DNA from: Polyporus tsugae
Lineage: Eukaryota; Basidiomycota; Agaricomycetes; Polyporales; Polyporaceae
Assembly: GCA_024305745.1 (NCBI GenBank)
Contig: JAHRBS010000001.1
Coordinates: 1,302,001 to 1,366,000, forward strand
Direction of reading: 5' to 3'
DNA: 64,000 bases
This document shows positions 1 to 11,226 of the stretch, in pieces. Position 1 is the first letter of the stretch. Each line of letters starts with the position of its first letter. Under the pieces are notes generated by a model. That model saw nothing but the letters and a program-made list of their open reading frames with translations. It searched no databases and was not told the origin of the DNA. The position numbers were made by a program, and so were the translations under genes.

Positions 1-1184
1 GCGTTCGAGGGCGGGAAGGACTTATCGGAGACGCTGACAAGGGCGAAGTTCGAGGGGCTTAACATGGACCTGTTCAGGAGGACGATGAAGCCTGTCGAGC
101 AGGTGCTAAGGGACGCGAAGATGAAGAAGGAGGACGTCGACGAGGTGCGTCCATGCTCGTCCGCTCCTCTTTCCCGCATCGTGTCTTGACATAGCTGGCT
201 TGTTCGTAGATCGTCCTTGTCGGTGGCTCTACGCGCATCCCGAAAGTCCAGCAGCTCCTGAAGGAGTACTTCGGGAAGGAGCCCTCGAAGGGCATCAACC
301 CCGACGAGGCGGTCGCGTACGGCGCCGCCATCCAGGCTGCGGTCCTCGCGGGGGACGGCGACTACTGTACGCTCGGGCTGGTCGACATCAACTCGCTCAC
401 GCTTGGCATCGAGACAACCGGCGGCGTGATGGCGCCGGTCATCCGGCGCAACACGGTCATCCCAACGCGAAAGAGTCAGATGTTCTCGACCGCGGCGGAC
501 AACCAGCAGACGGTGCTTATCGGGGTGTACCAGGGCGAGCGGCCGCTGACGAAGGACAACCACCTGCTTGGGAAGTTCGAGCTGGCGGGCATCCCGCCCG
601 CGCCGCGCGGCGTGCCGCAGATCGAGGTCACATTTGAGATCGACGCGAATGGGATCATGAAGATCTCTGCGGCGGACAAGGGAACGTGAGTAGCTGGCGT
701 TTCACAGCTATCCGGCCGTGGGTTTTGTTGTCGCTGATCGGAGGCGACTCGCAGAGGAAAGTCGGAATCCATAACGATCTCCGAGAGCCATCTCAAGACG
801 GACGAGATCAACAGGATGATCAAGGAGGCCGAGGAGTTCGCGACGCAGGACACAGAGCTCAGGAGCCGCATCGAGAAGCTCAACGAGATCTCCACATTCA
901 TCTGGCAACTGAAGTCCGAACTCGCCGACCCTGACGGTCTTGGCGGGAAGCTTAGCGACGACGATAGGAGGACGCTTCAGGAAGAACTGAAGCAGGCCAA
1001 CATCTGGCTCGAGGAGTCCGGCAAGGCTGCCACGATGGACGAGATCGAACAGAGGTTTGCTCAGGTTCAGGCCGTCGCGAGCCCCGTCACGAGCGCACTA
1101 TACCAGGCTTCCGGCTTCCGGGACGGTCCTCGGGAGCCTGAGGATGAGCCTGACCAACGTACTGGCAGGCATATGGAGCTGTGA
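1..1184 (+). CDS. KAR2: ER Hsp70 chaperone BiP/Kar2-like, C-terminal part (5' partial)
   Basis: Exons 1-144, 210-685 and 755-1184 join in frame; the 5' part lies outside the window. The product is the end of the ATPase domain, including the third Hsp70 signature [20 protein letters not shown] just after the first intron, then the substrate-binding domain ([40 protein letters not shown]) and the helical lid. These blocks match ER BiP better than cytosolic Hsp70: there is no GGMP or EEVD tail. BiP folds secretory proteins and drives translocation in the ER lumen. The protein ends in HMEL instead of the HDEL/KDEL retrieval signal. The linker ([20 protein letters not shown]) and the lid also depart from typical fungal BiP, so this may be a diverged second copy rather than the essential gene. 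Family is certain; ER retention is open. Confidence 0.94.
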
Positions 1185-3255
1185 TCATCACAGGTATCAA
1201 CCAGTGCGTTCTTAGTGGTCTTTGTTACCTGTATTTTTATATTTGTATATCTTAGCCTCATCTAAGTAAAGCATCGTGTATCTCTCCTCTACCCTTTGAT
1301 CACATAAAGTCTGCTTTATACTGAGCCCAACGTAAATATCGTGGCGCCAACAATCTCGCCGGGTTTGAGTTTACATCCTGCGCCAAAGCGCTTCCGGACA
1401 TTGACACGACGATGGCGAGCCACTCTAGCGCGATGTGGAAGATGTTCATCTGCAAAGCTTGTTGTCCGTCTCAGGACATGATTGGGTATACGCTGGAGGG
1501 GGTACTTGTGCTAGATGTGTCATCTTCGTCGGGGACGCCAAAACCTCGACTTGATGATGGCGGAAAGGTGGACCGCAGGAGGAGACCTGAGGGCACAGCC
1601 GCGACGAGATCCCGCCCGACGGAGACGAACCCGACAGCGAGCGTGCTCTGCGCGTAAGCGAGCAGGACCGGGGACATGGGTTTTGTGGTGTCGGGAGTCT
1701 GCGCTGCCCAGGCGCGAAGGACGAAGAAGACGACGCTGCAGATACAGTAATACGGCCATCCGTCAGCTCTCGGCGATAGCCGGATTGAATGCCAAGACTC
1801 CGAGTCCGAGTCGACGTACCGCTTGACGCTTGGCCATAGCTTGAATATTGCGATCAACTTTCGAGAGCTCCGCTTGCTTAAACGGTAGGTCGCGACCGGG
1901 ACGAGGATGCTGCAAGTAGAGGGCAGTGACGAATAAATTTAAACACGAACTTAAGGTGCGTAGTCGAAGGATGAGGCTTGAAGGCACGCCTCCGATCAAG
2001 CCTCCGATCGGTGTTGGCACGCGCGGAAGTTGTGGCAGCAGCACTTGGTCGCCGTCACCCCCTCGAAGCCGGGACGCTGTGTTTGCATGGTCTGGGCGAG
2101 GTCGTCAACGGAAGTTCGGGGAACATGGGCGCGAAAGTGTCGTCCGGCTAATTCAGGAATCGGGCCGATTGACAGGCGAAGTAATTCCCTCCCTGGCAAG
2201 CTATCCTGAGCAGGAGTAATAGGGAGGCAGTGAGTTCGAGCCGGGCCTGACCAAACGGGGTCAGTGAAGTGGAAGAGAGGGACCCCGCACTCTTCGATCC
2301 TGCTCATTAGCGTGACCTCACGGGATCATAACACATCTTGTCTCGATCATGCCAGCTTGCGAAGGGGGCGGGGATCCCGGAGGCAAGCAGCACCGCGTGA
2401 TGGACGAGCGTTACTAGGTTTGTCTTCTCCGATCCGGGGTTAGACAATAATTATGCTTCGTAGCATTCAGTCCTTCCGGACTCACAGAATCTCCGGCCTA
2501 CATGTTGCGTGATCATGAGTATTCGCGGAGGCGATAAACCTCAGGTAGCGGAGTGCCATCGGCGCCACATTGGTGGCTGCCGGACCCCCATGATGCATGA
2601 TGACTAGGCGCAACCGGTTAGAGAAAAGAAGGATGAAATGGGCGAGAGCTAAAGCTAAAGCACTAAAGGTCAAACCACACCGCTCCATTAGTCTCGACGC
2701 CAGACACCTTCCCCCAAAAGACCTGTCCACCGCCTCTCGGATTAAACACAACGCACGCACGGTGCTCGTCGTCGCGAAAGGATTTGATAAGCGGAAGACT
2801 GACCGGAGGTCGGACCGAATTGTTTTGGGTGGCAAAGCCAACCCTCCTTTAAAAACCTGCTTCGAAGTTATGTACTTCAAGTTGATGACCCTGCAGCTGC
2901 CAAGCGTTGCAATTGAGGCCTGGGGTCCGACGAGCATTCGTAATCGTGGTACATGTACACTGAACATCCGTCAAGGGAGTGTTTGTGACTACATATAGAA
3001 TGGCAGTAGGGCTACAGCCGAATCAATATCGTTTCCAACCGGAATACAGCGCGCGTATCAGGATAATAAGCGTCAGAAATTGTAGAGATATTACAAGGTA
3101 ACTGGAGTAGCGCGTTGGACCAAGGGGTAAACAAGAATGGTATTACAGAGCATAATATTCGTCGCAAAGTGTCCAGTTCAAGAGATCGAAGGGAGTGGTA
3201 TCTGCTTGGTTTTACGAACGTCCCAATGTTTGCTTTGGGGTTGAAGGTTCTTCCT
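1185..3255. other. Intergenic stretch, no gene recognised
   Basis: Lies between the 3' ends of the BiP gene (+) and the SUR7-type gene (-). It has open frames of 100-160 codons on both strands, several overlapping each other antisense (2482-2967 against 2597-2998), with no recognisable domain or supported start. A 128-codon minus frame at 1471-1857 has two hydrophobic stretches and could be a remnant of a membrane protein, but I cannot assign it. Confidence 0.5.
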
Positions 3256-3988
3256 CTAATAGCTCTTCCTGTTCCTGTAGCGGCCGAATGAACCGCATAG
3301 ACTGACAAAGAAGGCGATGAAGAGGGCGACGACGGCGCCGAGAACCAACCAGTTGGCGTTTCCCCAAGTCGCGTCGATGCCCCTGTCACGCATGTGGTGG
3401 CGTGCAGTACCGAAGAGAACCATCTCGATGACCCATGCGACAAGCGTGACAACGAAGGCAAGCGCGCCGGTGAGAGTCATGAGGATGGTTCCCGCACGAT
3501 GATAGGCAGCACCGCAGACACCGAAGAGGAAAGCAAGGCCAGCAAGCCCTGCGCCTATAAAGAAGATGAGTGGATGAAGAAAAGCAAATGCCTACAAAAA
3601 CAACACACCAATCGGGATGAGGATGAGCACGAACGTAAGGTTGTGAAACAGACTGTCGTTCAACGTTCTGTCTCTGCGGGAGGACGGTTAGTTGCGGCAG
3701 CGATGAACAGGAATCAAGTGACATACCCTAAAACGGTTGGGAAGAACCATCCCACAGTTATTGGAGACCCGGTGTAACCGAACACCCCGAAGTGGGTTAC
3801 TGTTCCGCCTCGGGGTGCGTCAAGGAAGGAAATAGCTTCCCATGTTGGTGCTGATATGGATGCCTGGCGTCATCAAGCTGTAAGTATGCGGATGATTAGC
3901 TAAAGATTAGTGAGAGACATACAAATATCAAGAGCACCATGGCAGCGAAGGAGAAGAAGAGACCGGGGACAGCAGCGCCAGCAGCCAT
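3256..3988 (-). CDS. SUR7/PalI family four-helix membrane protein
   Basis: Four exons on the minus strand: 3923-3988, 3727-3863, 3609-3673 and 3554-3256; 188 residues. Residues 1-22 form a hydrophobic N-terminal segment with a short lead. An extracellular loop follows with the family pattern THFGVFGYTG near residues 42-51, then three more membrane segments (LTFVLILIPIGAGLAGLAFL; GALAFVVTLVAWVIEMVLFG; WLVLGAVVALFIAFFVSLCG) separated by TARHHMRDRG. The protein ends in a short basic tail, RYRNRKSY. This is the layout of fungal SUR7/PalI proteins, which act at the plasma membrane in eisosome-type domains or ambient-pH sensing. The short tail lacks the long cytosolic extension of true PalI/Rim9, so a SUR7-like role is more likely. 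The third intron (55 bases) contains an earlier AG that would leave a 17-base intron; the later acceptor restores the family sequence. Start chosen at the first ATG of the hydrophobic segment. Confidence 0.85.
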
Positions 3989-5704
3989 TGCAGTGAAAGG
4001 TCGTGAGCGAGTCGTTAGTGAATGGTCTTGAGCGGTGCTAGTGAAGATAGCGGGTGAGATATGGAAAGAGGGGCGTGGAGACGAGAGACGTACGGTTGCA
4101 AGGAGACGAGGATCGAGAAGGATGGAAATGCGACTCGCCCAGGTTTTAAGCGGGGCCCCCGGGAGGGGAGCGACTGACGTCACAAGAGTCTCCTCCTGTT
4201 TCGTCATTGCCCACACTGTAGGCGCCGTCGGAAGCAGGCGCGGGATTGGCTCGGCGCGGCTGCGGATTGGCTCCCTGTACTTATTATGTGCCTTTTCAGC
4301 TCTGATTAAAGATGAGACAGTGGTACAGCCGATATCGATCCTCGGCCAAAAGCCCATTATGTAATATTCACATTTGCAATGTACCCTGCGGGCGCTTCTA
4401 CATAGAGACGGCGATACAGTAAGTAACTCAAAAGTAACTTCAACTTGAAGTTTAGCAAGTCTGATCAAGCTCTTCTGGCTTGAAACCGCCTGCCATGGTC
4501 ACCGAACCCTCACTTTGAATATCTAACAACCTTACTCCCGCCGTCTCTTCATGCAACAGCCTGGGGTTTGACGTCTCGGGTTGGCATCCGAGTCCTGCAG
4601 TAGCCTAGTATACTCACTCAATCTCAGCCTAGTACTCGTATGCTAGGTACAGGTCTCGAGAGGGCTCGTCCCACTCTCCAGGTGGGTGCCCAATGTTTTC
4701 GAATGCTCCTTGAGGCTCATTTTCATGCGTCCAGACCGTTCACGGGGTCGAAGACACGTCACACCACCGGAAATGCAATCCACGTTGTTTTCGTGCGATG
4801 TCCGACATCCCCTGATGGCCACGACACTTCTACACGAGGCAGTCGGTGCGGTACGCCACAGCCCGACCAAGAGTCTCACTGCTGTTGCTTTTCAAAGCTA
4901 TTCGCAAGGCTCCCATAATTCCAGCGCTTTTCTGGCCAACTCTATGTTGTGCGCTTTGTCTTACCTTTGTTTGCGATCGCATTGAGCCCGGAGCGCTTGA
5001 ACTGCGGGCCTTGTGTCTTAACTTTTCTCCCAATTACTGCCCCTCTTCCATCGTGTACATAGGCTTCCCTCAAACTGTCAAGGCACACAGGCTGATGCCA
5101 CCTTCCGTACTACTGTGTGGTCCGATGGAGAATCCCGAAGGAGTGTCACAAGAAGCGGTAAAGACAAGTATGTCACCCACTGGTACTCGGTCATCATGCA
5201 TATTGCCGCTCAATGTCTCCTTCTTTGTATCGGACCCTAGCCGCCGCATGCAAGTCCCGAAAGCCATTGCGCATTCTTGCTCTATGGACCACAGTTGCAT
5301 TGACGACCCAAGCCCTTCTCCTGCTTTGAAGCGTCCTTAGGCAGTCAGGGCGCAGTCTGCAATGACTCGCCTTTCTTCTCCCAGTTTCACGACCATTATT
5401 GCCATGTCGATAGCACTGAACGAGGCTTAAAAACGTAGGACCCGTCGAGCTCGCGGGTTGCACTGCACTCTGACTTGGCCGGTCCTTTCGCTTTGGCCGG
5501 TCCAGGACTTCGCCCCGCGCTTTGGCCCGTGCGTCCATTAAGCTGCCACCCGGCCACACTGTTGTGGTACACGTAACCAAAGCGTCGGCTATTCTGTAGG
5601 ATAAAAGCATCTCTCTTCTCTGGACCGGACGCAGAGTCCTTCGCCCTCCTCATCGACTACGCATCCCTTCTCCACACCACTTTCACCGTTTTCCATCGCC
5701 CACG
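3989..5704. other. Divergent intergenic region, no gene recognised
   Basis: Separates the 5' ends of the SUR7-type gene (-) and the unknown gene at 5705 (+), so it must hold both promoters. Several open frames of 75-165 codons exist on both strands, the longest at 4846-5340 (+). None shows a domain, clear introns or a Kozak-like start. A pyrimidine-rich leader (5660-5704) precedes the 5705 start. Confidence 0.5.
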
Positions 5705-7617
5705 ATGAAGCGAAGCATCTCAGCATCTGCCCTCCAGCGGGTGCGCAAGCTCTCGGACGCTGTTCGGTATGTAACCACTTTCTCTGGGCCTGCGAACAGA
5801 TCGACTGACAAGTCCTTCCCCATCCGTTCCTTGGCGATCGCTCACACAGGGATGTTTTCGTTCACACGACGACAAACGAACCCCGGCACACGCGGGACGA
5901 CTCCACCTTCGACTACCGCGGAAGAGGCCGGCGCCCGCGCAAGAGTGGGGAGTCCGGGTTGTACCGGACGCAGTCGCGCCGGAACATCTCCAAGGACGAC
6001 ATCCGGCCCTACTCGCGCATCAACCCTTCCAACTCTACGCTCAACTTGTGGGTTGGCGGCGGCAAGGTGAAGGACGACGGCGAGAGGGCACGCCCCGGCG
6101 CGGACACCCCGCTCCGCTCGCGTTTCAGCGCGGACACCGACGTCATTATCACGCAGACGCGCCGCGGGAGGAAGGCCGAGAAGAAGGCGCTCGTCGAGAA
6201 AAGCCCGAAGAAGGACGAGAAGGCGAAGGGGAAGCGACCCGAGGTCCCTGTGCGCCCGATCGGCGAGGACTTGCTGTCGGACGTGTTTGGGGAGAGGAAC
6301 GCCGAGGGTCTGGCCCCGCCGCCGGCGTGTGCAGTGAGGGAGCAGCTGAAGGAGGAGATGAGGAGGCAGAATATGCCGGCGGCTCGCACCGCGCGGAGGG
6401 GCGAGGATCGGCGGCCCCGGGGATCAAACACGCAGGGGGGCCAGGGCCTGTCCCGCCGTGACGGCAGTCTGCGCGACAAGGTTGAAGTCAGCGACGAGGT
6501 CGGTCCACCGGTGCCACCGAAGGATTACGTCCCGGCGAAGATGTTCAGCCCATTCGCCACCATTTCTCGGTCTTCTGCCCCTCCCACCTCTCAACCAGCG
6601 TACCAACGCCAGCCTCGCAATGGCGTCGGGGCCGATCTCACTCGGGGCTTATCTACGAAGTCTGCGCCCGAGGGGACGATCGGCGTCTCCAAAATGGTCT
6701 CAACGCCTCGACGCCCAGTAACGTTGGACGAGCGGCGCCATGGTATGGACATGGTCTACGCGACAACTGGCCACGTGCAAGCCCCGAGAACGACGGAAGC
6801 TCCTCGCAGGATGCCATCCTCGGACGACATGAACATTAAGACCCCCACACGTTCACTCCAGCCTCCCCACACCCGTCCTCTGGACGGGCGCCCTGCGCAC
6901 TCCGACGGGAACGAGCCGCGTCGCGGACGTATACCCTTCCAGGATAATTCCCGTCCTCACAAGCCTTCCCCGTTGAGGTCGCGGCAACCCTCCGTGCCTC
7001 CCAAGGTCCCCCTTCCCCCGCGGCCCGACGCCTACCTGCCCGAAGCCCGCCACAAGAGGCGACCGAGCGAGATGGACATCCCGCGCGACGTCTTTCCCGA
7101 CGACGGCGAACAGTTTCAGTCCCCTGCCTCTCGACGCACTTCCGGGCAGCCCCACGCGACCTTGCGTGCCTCTGGGAGGGAGCGCACCAAGGAACCCAAG
7201 CCTATGCCAGTACCCGCCCCGGTCGCGTCTACCCGTATGATGACGAAAGTGCAGGGCACGGTGCGCGTCAAGGATGCCTCTGTGCCGCGTCCAGTCAAGA
7301 TGTCCATGACCATCACGTCCTCGGGGGGCCCGGGCCGCCCAGACTCGTACGAGGGCGAGGTCGTCGTCCTCGCGCCCTTCTCGCTCGGGTACGACCGCCC
7401 GACCACCTTGCTTTCGACCGGTGAGAGCTGCGAGGAGTACGGGCGGTGGATCAGCGAGGGGAAGCTCATCGAGAGCCTCTTAGCCCGCACAGGCCAGACG
7501 GGGTCCAACAAGCGGGACACGTACAGCAGGGAGCAGCTTGAGTTCGCGCTCGCGGAGCCGGAGACGGTGAGGCCGCTGAGCATCCACAAGAAAAGCCGGC
7601 ATCGGGCCGGCCAGTGA
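5705..7617 (+). CDS. Unknown basic, proline-rich, largely disordered protein (609 aa)
   Basis: Two exons, 5705-5766 and 5850-7617, join in frame to 609 residues; the start lies in CACGATGAAG after a pyrimidine-rich leader. No enzyme or fold domain is recognised. The sequence is rich in Arg, Pro, Ser and Lys, with a Lys/Glu-rich stretch near residues 100-140 (RGRKAEKKALVEKSPKKDEK). Two SH3-ligand-like proline motifs, GPPVPPKDY and VPPKVPLPPRPD, sit in the disordered middle. The last ~120 residues look more ordered and probably carry the conserved function: an EGEVVVLAPFSLGYDRPTTL strand-rich piece, then EEYGRWISEGKLIESLLAR and REQLEFALAEPETVRPLSIH. A scaffold or polarity/cytoskeletal adaptor is possible but is inference only. 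The single 83-base intron splits codon 21. Confidence 0.75.
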
Positions 7618-8289
7618 ACGCTCGAAGTCGCTCGAAACCGCGCCGCCTTGCGTCCTCTGGATCACCTCTCCGACAGCATCATCCACACCTCCGACGACAT
7701 CTATACCTCCGACGACTATACCTCCGACGACTATACCTCCGACGACATCCATACCTCCGACGACATCATCCATACCTCCGGCGACATGCTACAGGTCTAT
7801 GACAACATTCTAGACATCGTATATAGTATATATCTCCGGCAGCATCATCCACGCACTAGACGTGCGCACCTCCACTCGTTTCTCGTCCCCTATTCGTTTC
7901 TATTATTTCCGCTATCTTATTCTTCGCTACGGAGCCATTTCACGAACGTCATGCTCACGACCTAAACACGACTTCGAGTTCGTTCCGTTGTATCTGTAGT
8001 ATTTATGTTTACAGCACCACAGCTTCCGGCGCACCACACACTCCTTGTAGAATCCTCCAGTCTTCCTGCCTGTTATTGTCCATATTGTATCCATATCGCT
8101 CCCTTATCGTTATCGTACATACTATTGCACCAGTTCCTGCATTCGTTCTCAACGTTACCTTGTAGTCTATACCTTCCAATGCAATGTTTGATCGTTTACA
8201 TCTCCGCTGCGGCGTAACCTTCAGGCGGCAGGGGTGCGTCACGAAAGCAAGTGCCATAGCAGGATCATCTAACAAGACAGCAGAAGACG
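7618..8289. other. Convergent intergenic region
   Basis: Lies between the 3' ends of the 609-residue gene (+) and the TAPT1-family gene (-). It holds the minisatellite at 7684-7790 and then an AT-richer stretch (7800-8220) with TATATAGTATATAT near 7821, suited to 3' ends of both transcripts. No coding region recognised. Confidence 0.5.
7684..7790 (+). repeat. Short minisatellite, unit about 15 bp
   Basis: About six tandem copies of a unit close to ATACCTCCGACGACT follow one another 65 bases downstream of the preceding stop codon. Copy length varies from 15 to 21 bases because the CGACGAC part is followed by T, ATC or ATCATC. It lies in the presumed 3' UTR or terminator region. Confidence 0.85.
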
Positions 8290-10747
8290 TTACCAAATGC
8301 GTTTTACCATCGTGAACCTCGTGATCTCCTCCAACGGCAGTCTCTTCCTCCTCCCTTCGTCCTTGTCTCCCTCCCCTGGCTTCCGCTCGCCGATCTCAGC
8401 AACGGGACTCGCGTCGTCGCGCTTGTTGTCTAGCAAGGTCTTGAGCTCCTTGTTGTACATCTGCAACGAAAGACGGGTCACGAAATGGTCCCAGGCACAC
8501 CACAGGGTCGAAAGACGTACCTGCTCCTCCTTGCCCTCGCCGATGGGGTCCCGTCCGAAATCGTTGACGCGGTCCGCCTGCTCACGCGCTTCCATACCCG
8601 CGCGTCGGCGCGTGGCGTACGTGAGCAAGTGCACACCCAGGATGATCTTGATGACCAGGAAGCTAATGCGCCAAACATTCAACGTCTCTGTGCAGCACTC
8701 AGGGCGAACGGCAGACTCACCAGCCCCAGCATAGGAACGCGAGCGCGCCCCACTTCGCGATGTTGATCCAGTCGTCCTGAGTATAGGCTTCCCATGAGCG
8801 TGTCCATAGCGGAGATTCGTCCGCATGCATTGTGATGAGCAGCGCCACGGATTGAGAGCCAATGAGGACGGCCAGAACAGCAAGAGGCAGTGAGGCGAAG
8901 CCAAGCCTCCGAGCGACAAGGGGCGCTTGGTCGGCATACGAGTGCTACAGGACACGTGTCGATTGGCGACCCGACGAGAAACGGAAGAACGAACGTACCT
9001 TTCGCACTCCGTGCCGGCCGACGGCACTTGCGCTCGCGAGGTCGCGACACAAGACGTCCGTGTAGCGCTCGTAGACGGAAGGCCGGATGTGGTTGAACTT
9101 GGTGATGAAAGCATGCTTCAACCAGTCAACCAAGGTCTCGGAAGCCATCACTGTCAACACCGGCTGGAAAGGATATTAGCAATGGACGCGCGCCAGGAGA
9201 TGGCGTCCGAACACTTACGTAGGATATTGTCCACAGGACATTGTTCCCGCGGAACCATCCGAAGCTCTTTGGCAGCGCGAACCCCTCGTTGAGGTTGAAC
9301 GTCGACCCGGAGAGCTCTATCAGGTTACGGAAAGCGACCACAAGAAGCATCAAAGCAAGCGTGAAACGTTCGACGATATCTATGAAAGCCTATGAGCAAC
9401 GCTTACACACGACTCCCTATCTCGAACGTAGCATAACATACCTGCACAAGTTATCTGGAACAAATTGTCCTTCTCGAACTTCTTGAAGACGCTGCCCTTG
9501 ATCTCGACGAATTGGTTGGATACTAGTAATGTCAGAAGGGCGTTATCGTAGGAGTTTACTGCGACGTTCAACGAAATCATCTGATAGATCATGACGAGAG
9601 CGTGTGCAACTAGACGAAAAATCAGTGATGAAGACTGCTGAAAGCTTCCAAAACTAACCGGTGTAGACGACAGCAAGCAGAAAGTAGAAGAACGGGCGGA
9701 GCGTGTGTGATGTAGGCCGCTTTCTATGTGAAATGACCTCGAGAGTTGAACGTGAGAACAAGCAGTCGATAAGGTCTTGACCAATCGAGGCACACAGCCG
9801 GTCTGCAATCTAGTACATTTATCACCATAGGTCAGAGGTATGCCCCAGGGTTAACGAGGTTTGACGCCTACTTCTAGTGCGTTGAATATGACATACAGTT
9901 TGATGGTGTCTTGCCCGCGAATGAAATGGTACAGTTTGCTCGCGTCCGTCAACGGTGCTAGAATGACTATGGAGATAACAAGGAGGAGTGCGCGAAGGAT
10001 GTCGGCCTTTTGGGAAGGCGGGAGAGGCGGAGGGCCGCGTGAGAAGGTGTTCAAGAGGAGCCGCCAGCATGCAAGCGCGAATCGTATGGGCAGGATGGTG
10101 AAGGTGTACATGAACGAGTCGAGACAGACAATAAACCCAAAGAAGAACATCTAGGACGATGGTGGTGTCAACATACGGAATGCAACTGCAATGCCGCAGA
10201 CGCGACTGACCTTCTCGAGGGCAATAGGCATGCTGAGGAAGTTGCTCACTCGCTCCCACTTCAATTCTTGATGCGAATCGAAATCGGTGGCAAGCAGTTC
10301 TTCACGCAAGTAGTCCCATAGCGAAAACGGAGGCTCATATGCGGAGTCAAGACTCGGGAAAGCTGGTAGAGGGACCGATGAAGGCGACGTTGCTTGAAGA
10401 GGAGGAGATGAAGATATTGGTGTTGGAGGGAGGGATGCATAAGTCAGGGGTGGGGGCGGACCGTCCGGAGACTCGGGCTGGTGGTCGTGTGCCGGGAAGG
10501 AGTTATCGATTGCGGAGTACCTGAAGGTGGTGTCCTCTTCGGAATGGAGTCCATTCTGGGCTTGGTTTGGGGAGAATCCGTATGTTTCGTCACTAGAGAC
10601 GGAGGATCCGCGTTTGCGAGTCTTGGTGGTGGTGGAACTTCCTGCTACGGCGTGAATCTTGGGGTTCCATCTGGAACCTGTAGCTGCGGAAGCAGAGAAG
10701 TATCTCCTGACTCGCTTTCTCTTGGGCGAACGCGAGACTTGAGGCAT
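8290..10747 (-). CDS. TAPT1: TAPT1/Emp65 family multi-pass membrane protein (DUF747)
   Basis: Nine minus-strand exons: 10747-10211, 10150-9872, 9809-9659, 9609-9442, 9379-9219, 9163-8999, 8944-8721, 8662-8521 and 8460-8290; 665 residues. Residues 1-~150 are disordered and Ser/Pro-rich. The conserved DUF747 domain starts near residue 155 (SLWDYLREELLATDFDSHQE) and shows the diagnostic blocks ERVSNFLSMPIALEK, MFFFGFIVCLDSFMYTFTIL, LYHFIRGQDTIKLYVIFNAL, NSYDNALLTLLVSNQFVEIK with GSVFKKFEKDNLFQITCA, and a C-terminal membrane bundle. The yeast relative Emp65 is an ER membrane protein of a folding/quality-control complex; animal TAPT1 is linked to ciliary basal bodies. An ER/nuclear-envelope role is inferred from the family. 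The first part of exon 1 (from the start to about 10462) was copied 2.6 kb away by a tandem duplication. Confidence 0.93.
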
Positions 10748-11226
10748 CCTTGCGGACGGGGACTGTTGCCTTACTATTCAATGACAAATACCGTTAGCAG
10801 AGCCTTCCCATGATTCGAGGGACTGGGCGTACCCTGCTAATAGCTTCTGGACCTCCTACCGCTCAAGCGCATACGGAAAGTGAAGGGAGGTGTGGAGATG
10901 GGGAACGCGATGAGGGAAGAGGGAGAGGAGGTTGCGCGGCGCCGTGTTGCGGCTGTACGCAGCATTTGCATCTAATCTAATCTTTGCTGCTCGCATCCTT
11001 GAATTGCAAGCCCAGCAGTGTTGCCCAGGGCCCAGGCCCAATTAATGCCAGCCTCCAGGTCACCACGCCTGGCTCGCCGCTCCAGGAGCAGAGGTCATCG
11101 ATCGAGTCCTCCGACCGACTCCTCGATAACACGCACTGCAGAGCTTTCAAAACCCCCGTCGACATTGAACGTTAAACATTTGAACTCTCCCCATCATTCG
11201 ATCTCGCCGGCGCCCACTGGCACACC
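10748..11226. other. Divergent promoter region, TAPT1-family gene and F-box gene 1
   Basis: This stretch separates two start codons on opposite strands and must contain both promoters. It is part of duplication unit 1 and has a diverged counterpart at about 13349-13925. No coding sequence or clear TATA box was recognised; short open frames here overlap each other antisense. Confidence 0.5.

Noticed and set aside
1471..1857. 128-codon minus frame with two hydrophobic stretches, considered as a pheromone receptor (STE3) remnant
   Set aside because: The loops and helix order do not match STE3 or any other family I know; kept only as a note in the intergenic entry.
2482..2998. Two opposed open frames of 161 and 133 codons covering the same bases
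   Set aside because: Neither has a recognisable domain or a supported start; mirror-image frames are a common effect of codon composition.
3555..3608. A 17-base intron in the SUR7-type gene, using the first AG
   Set aside because: Too short to splice; the AG at the end of a 55-base intron gives LIPIGAGLAGLAFL in frame and matches the family.
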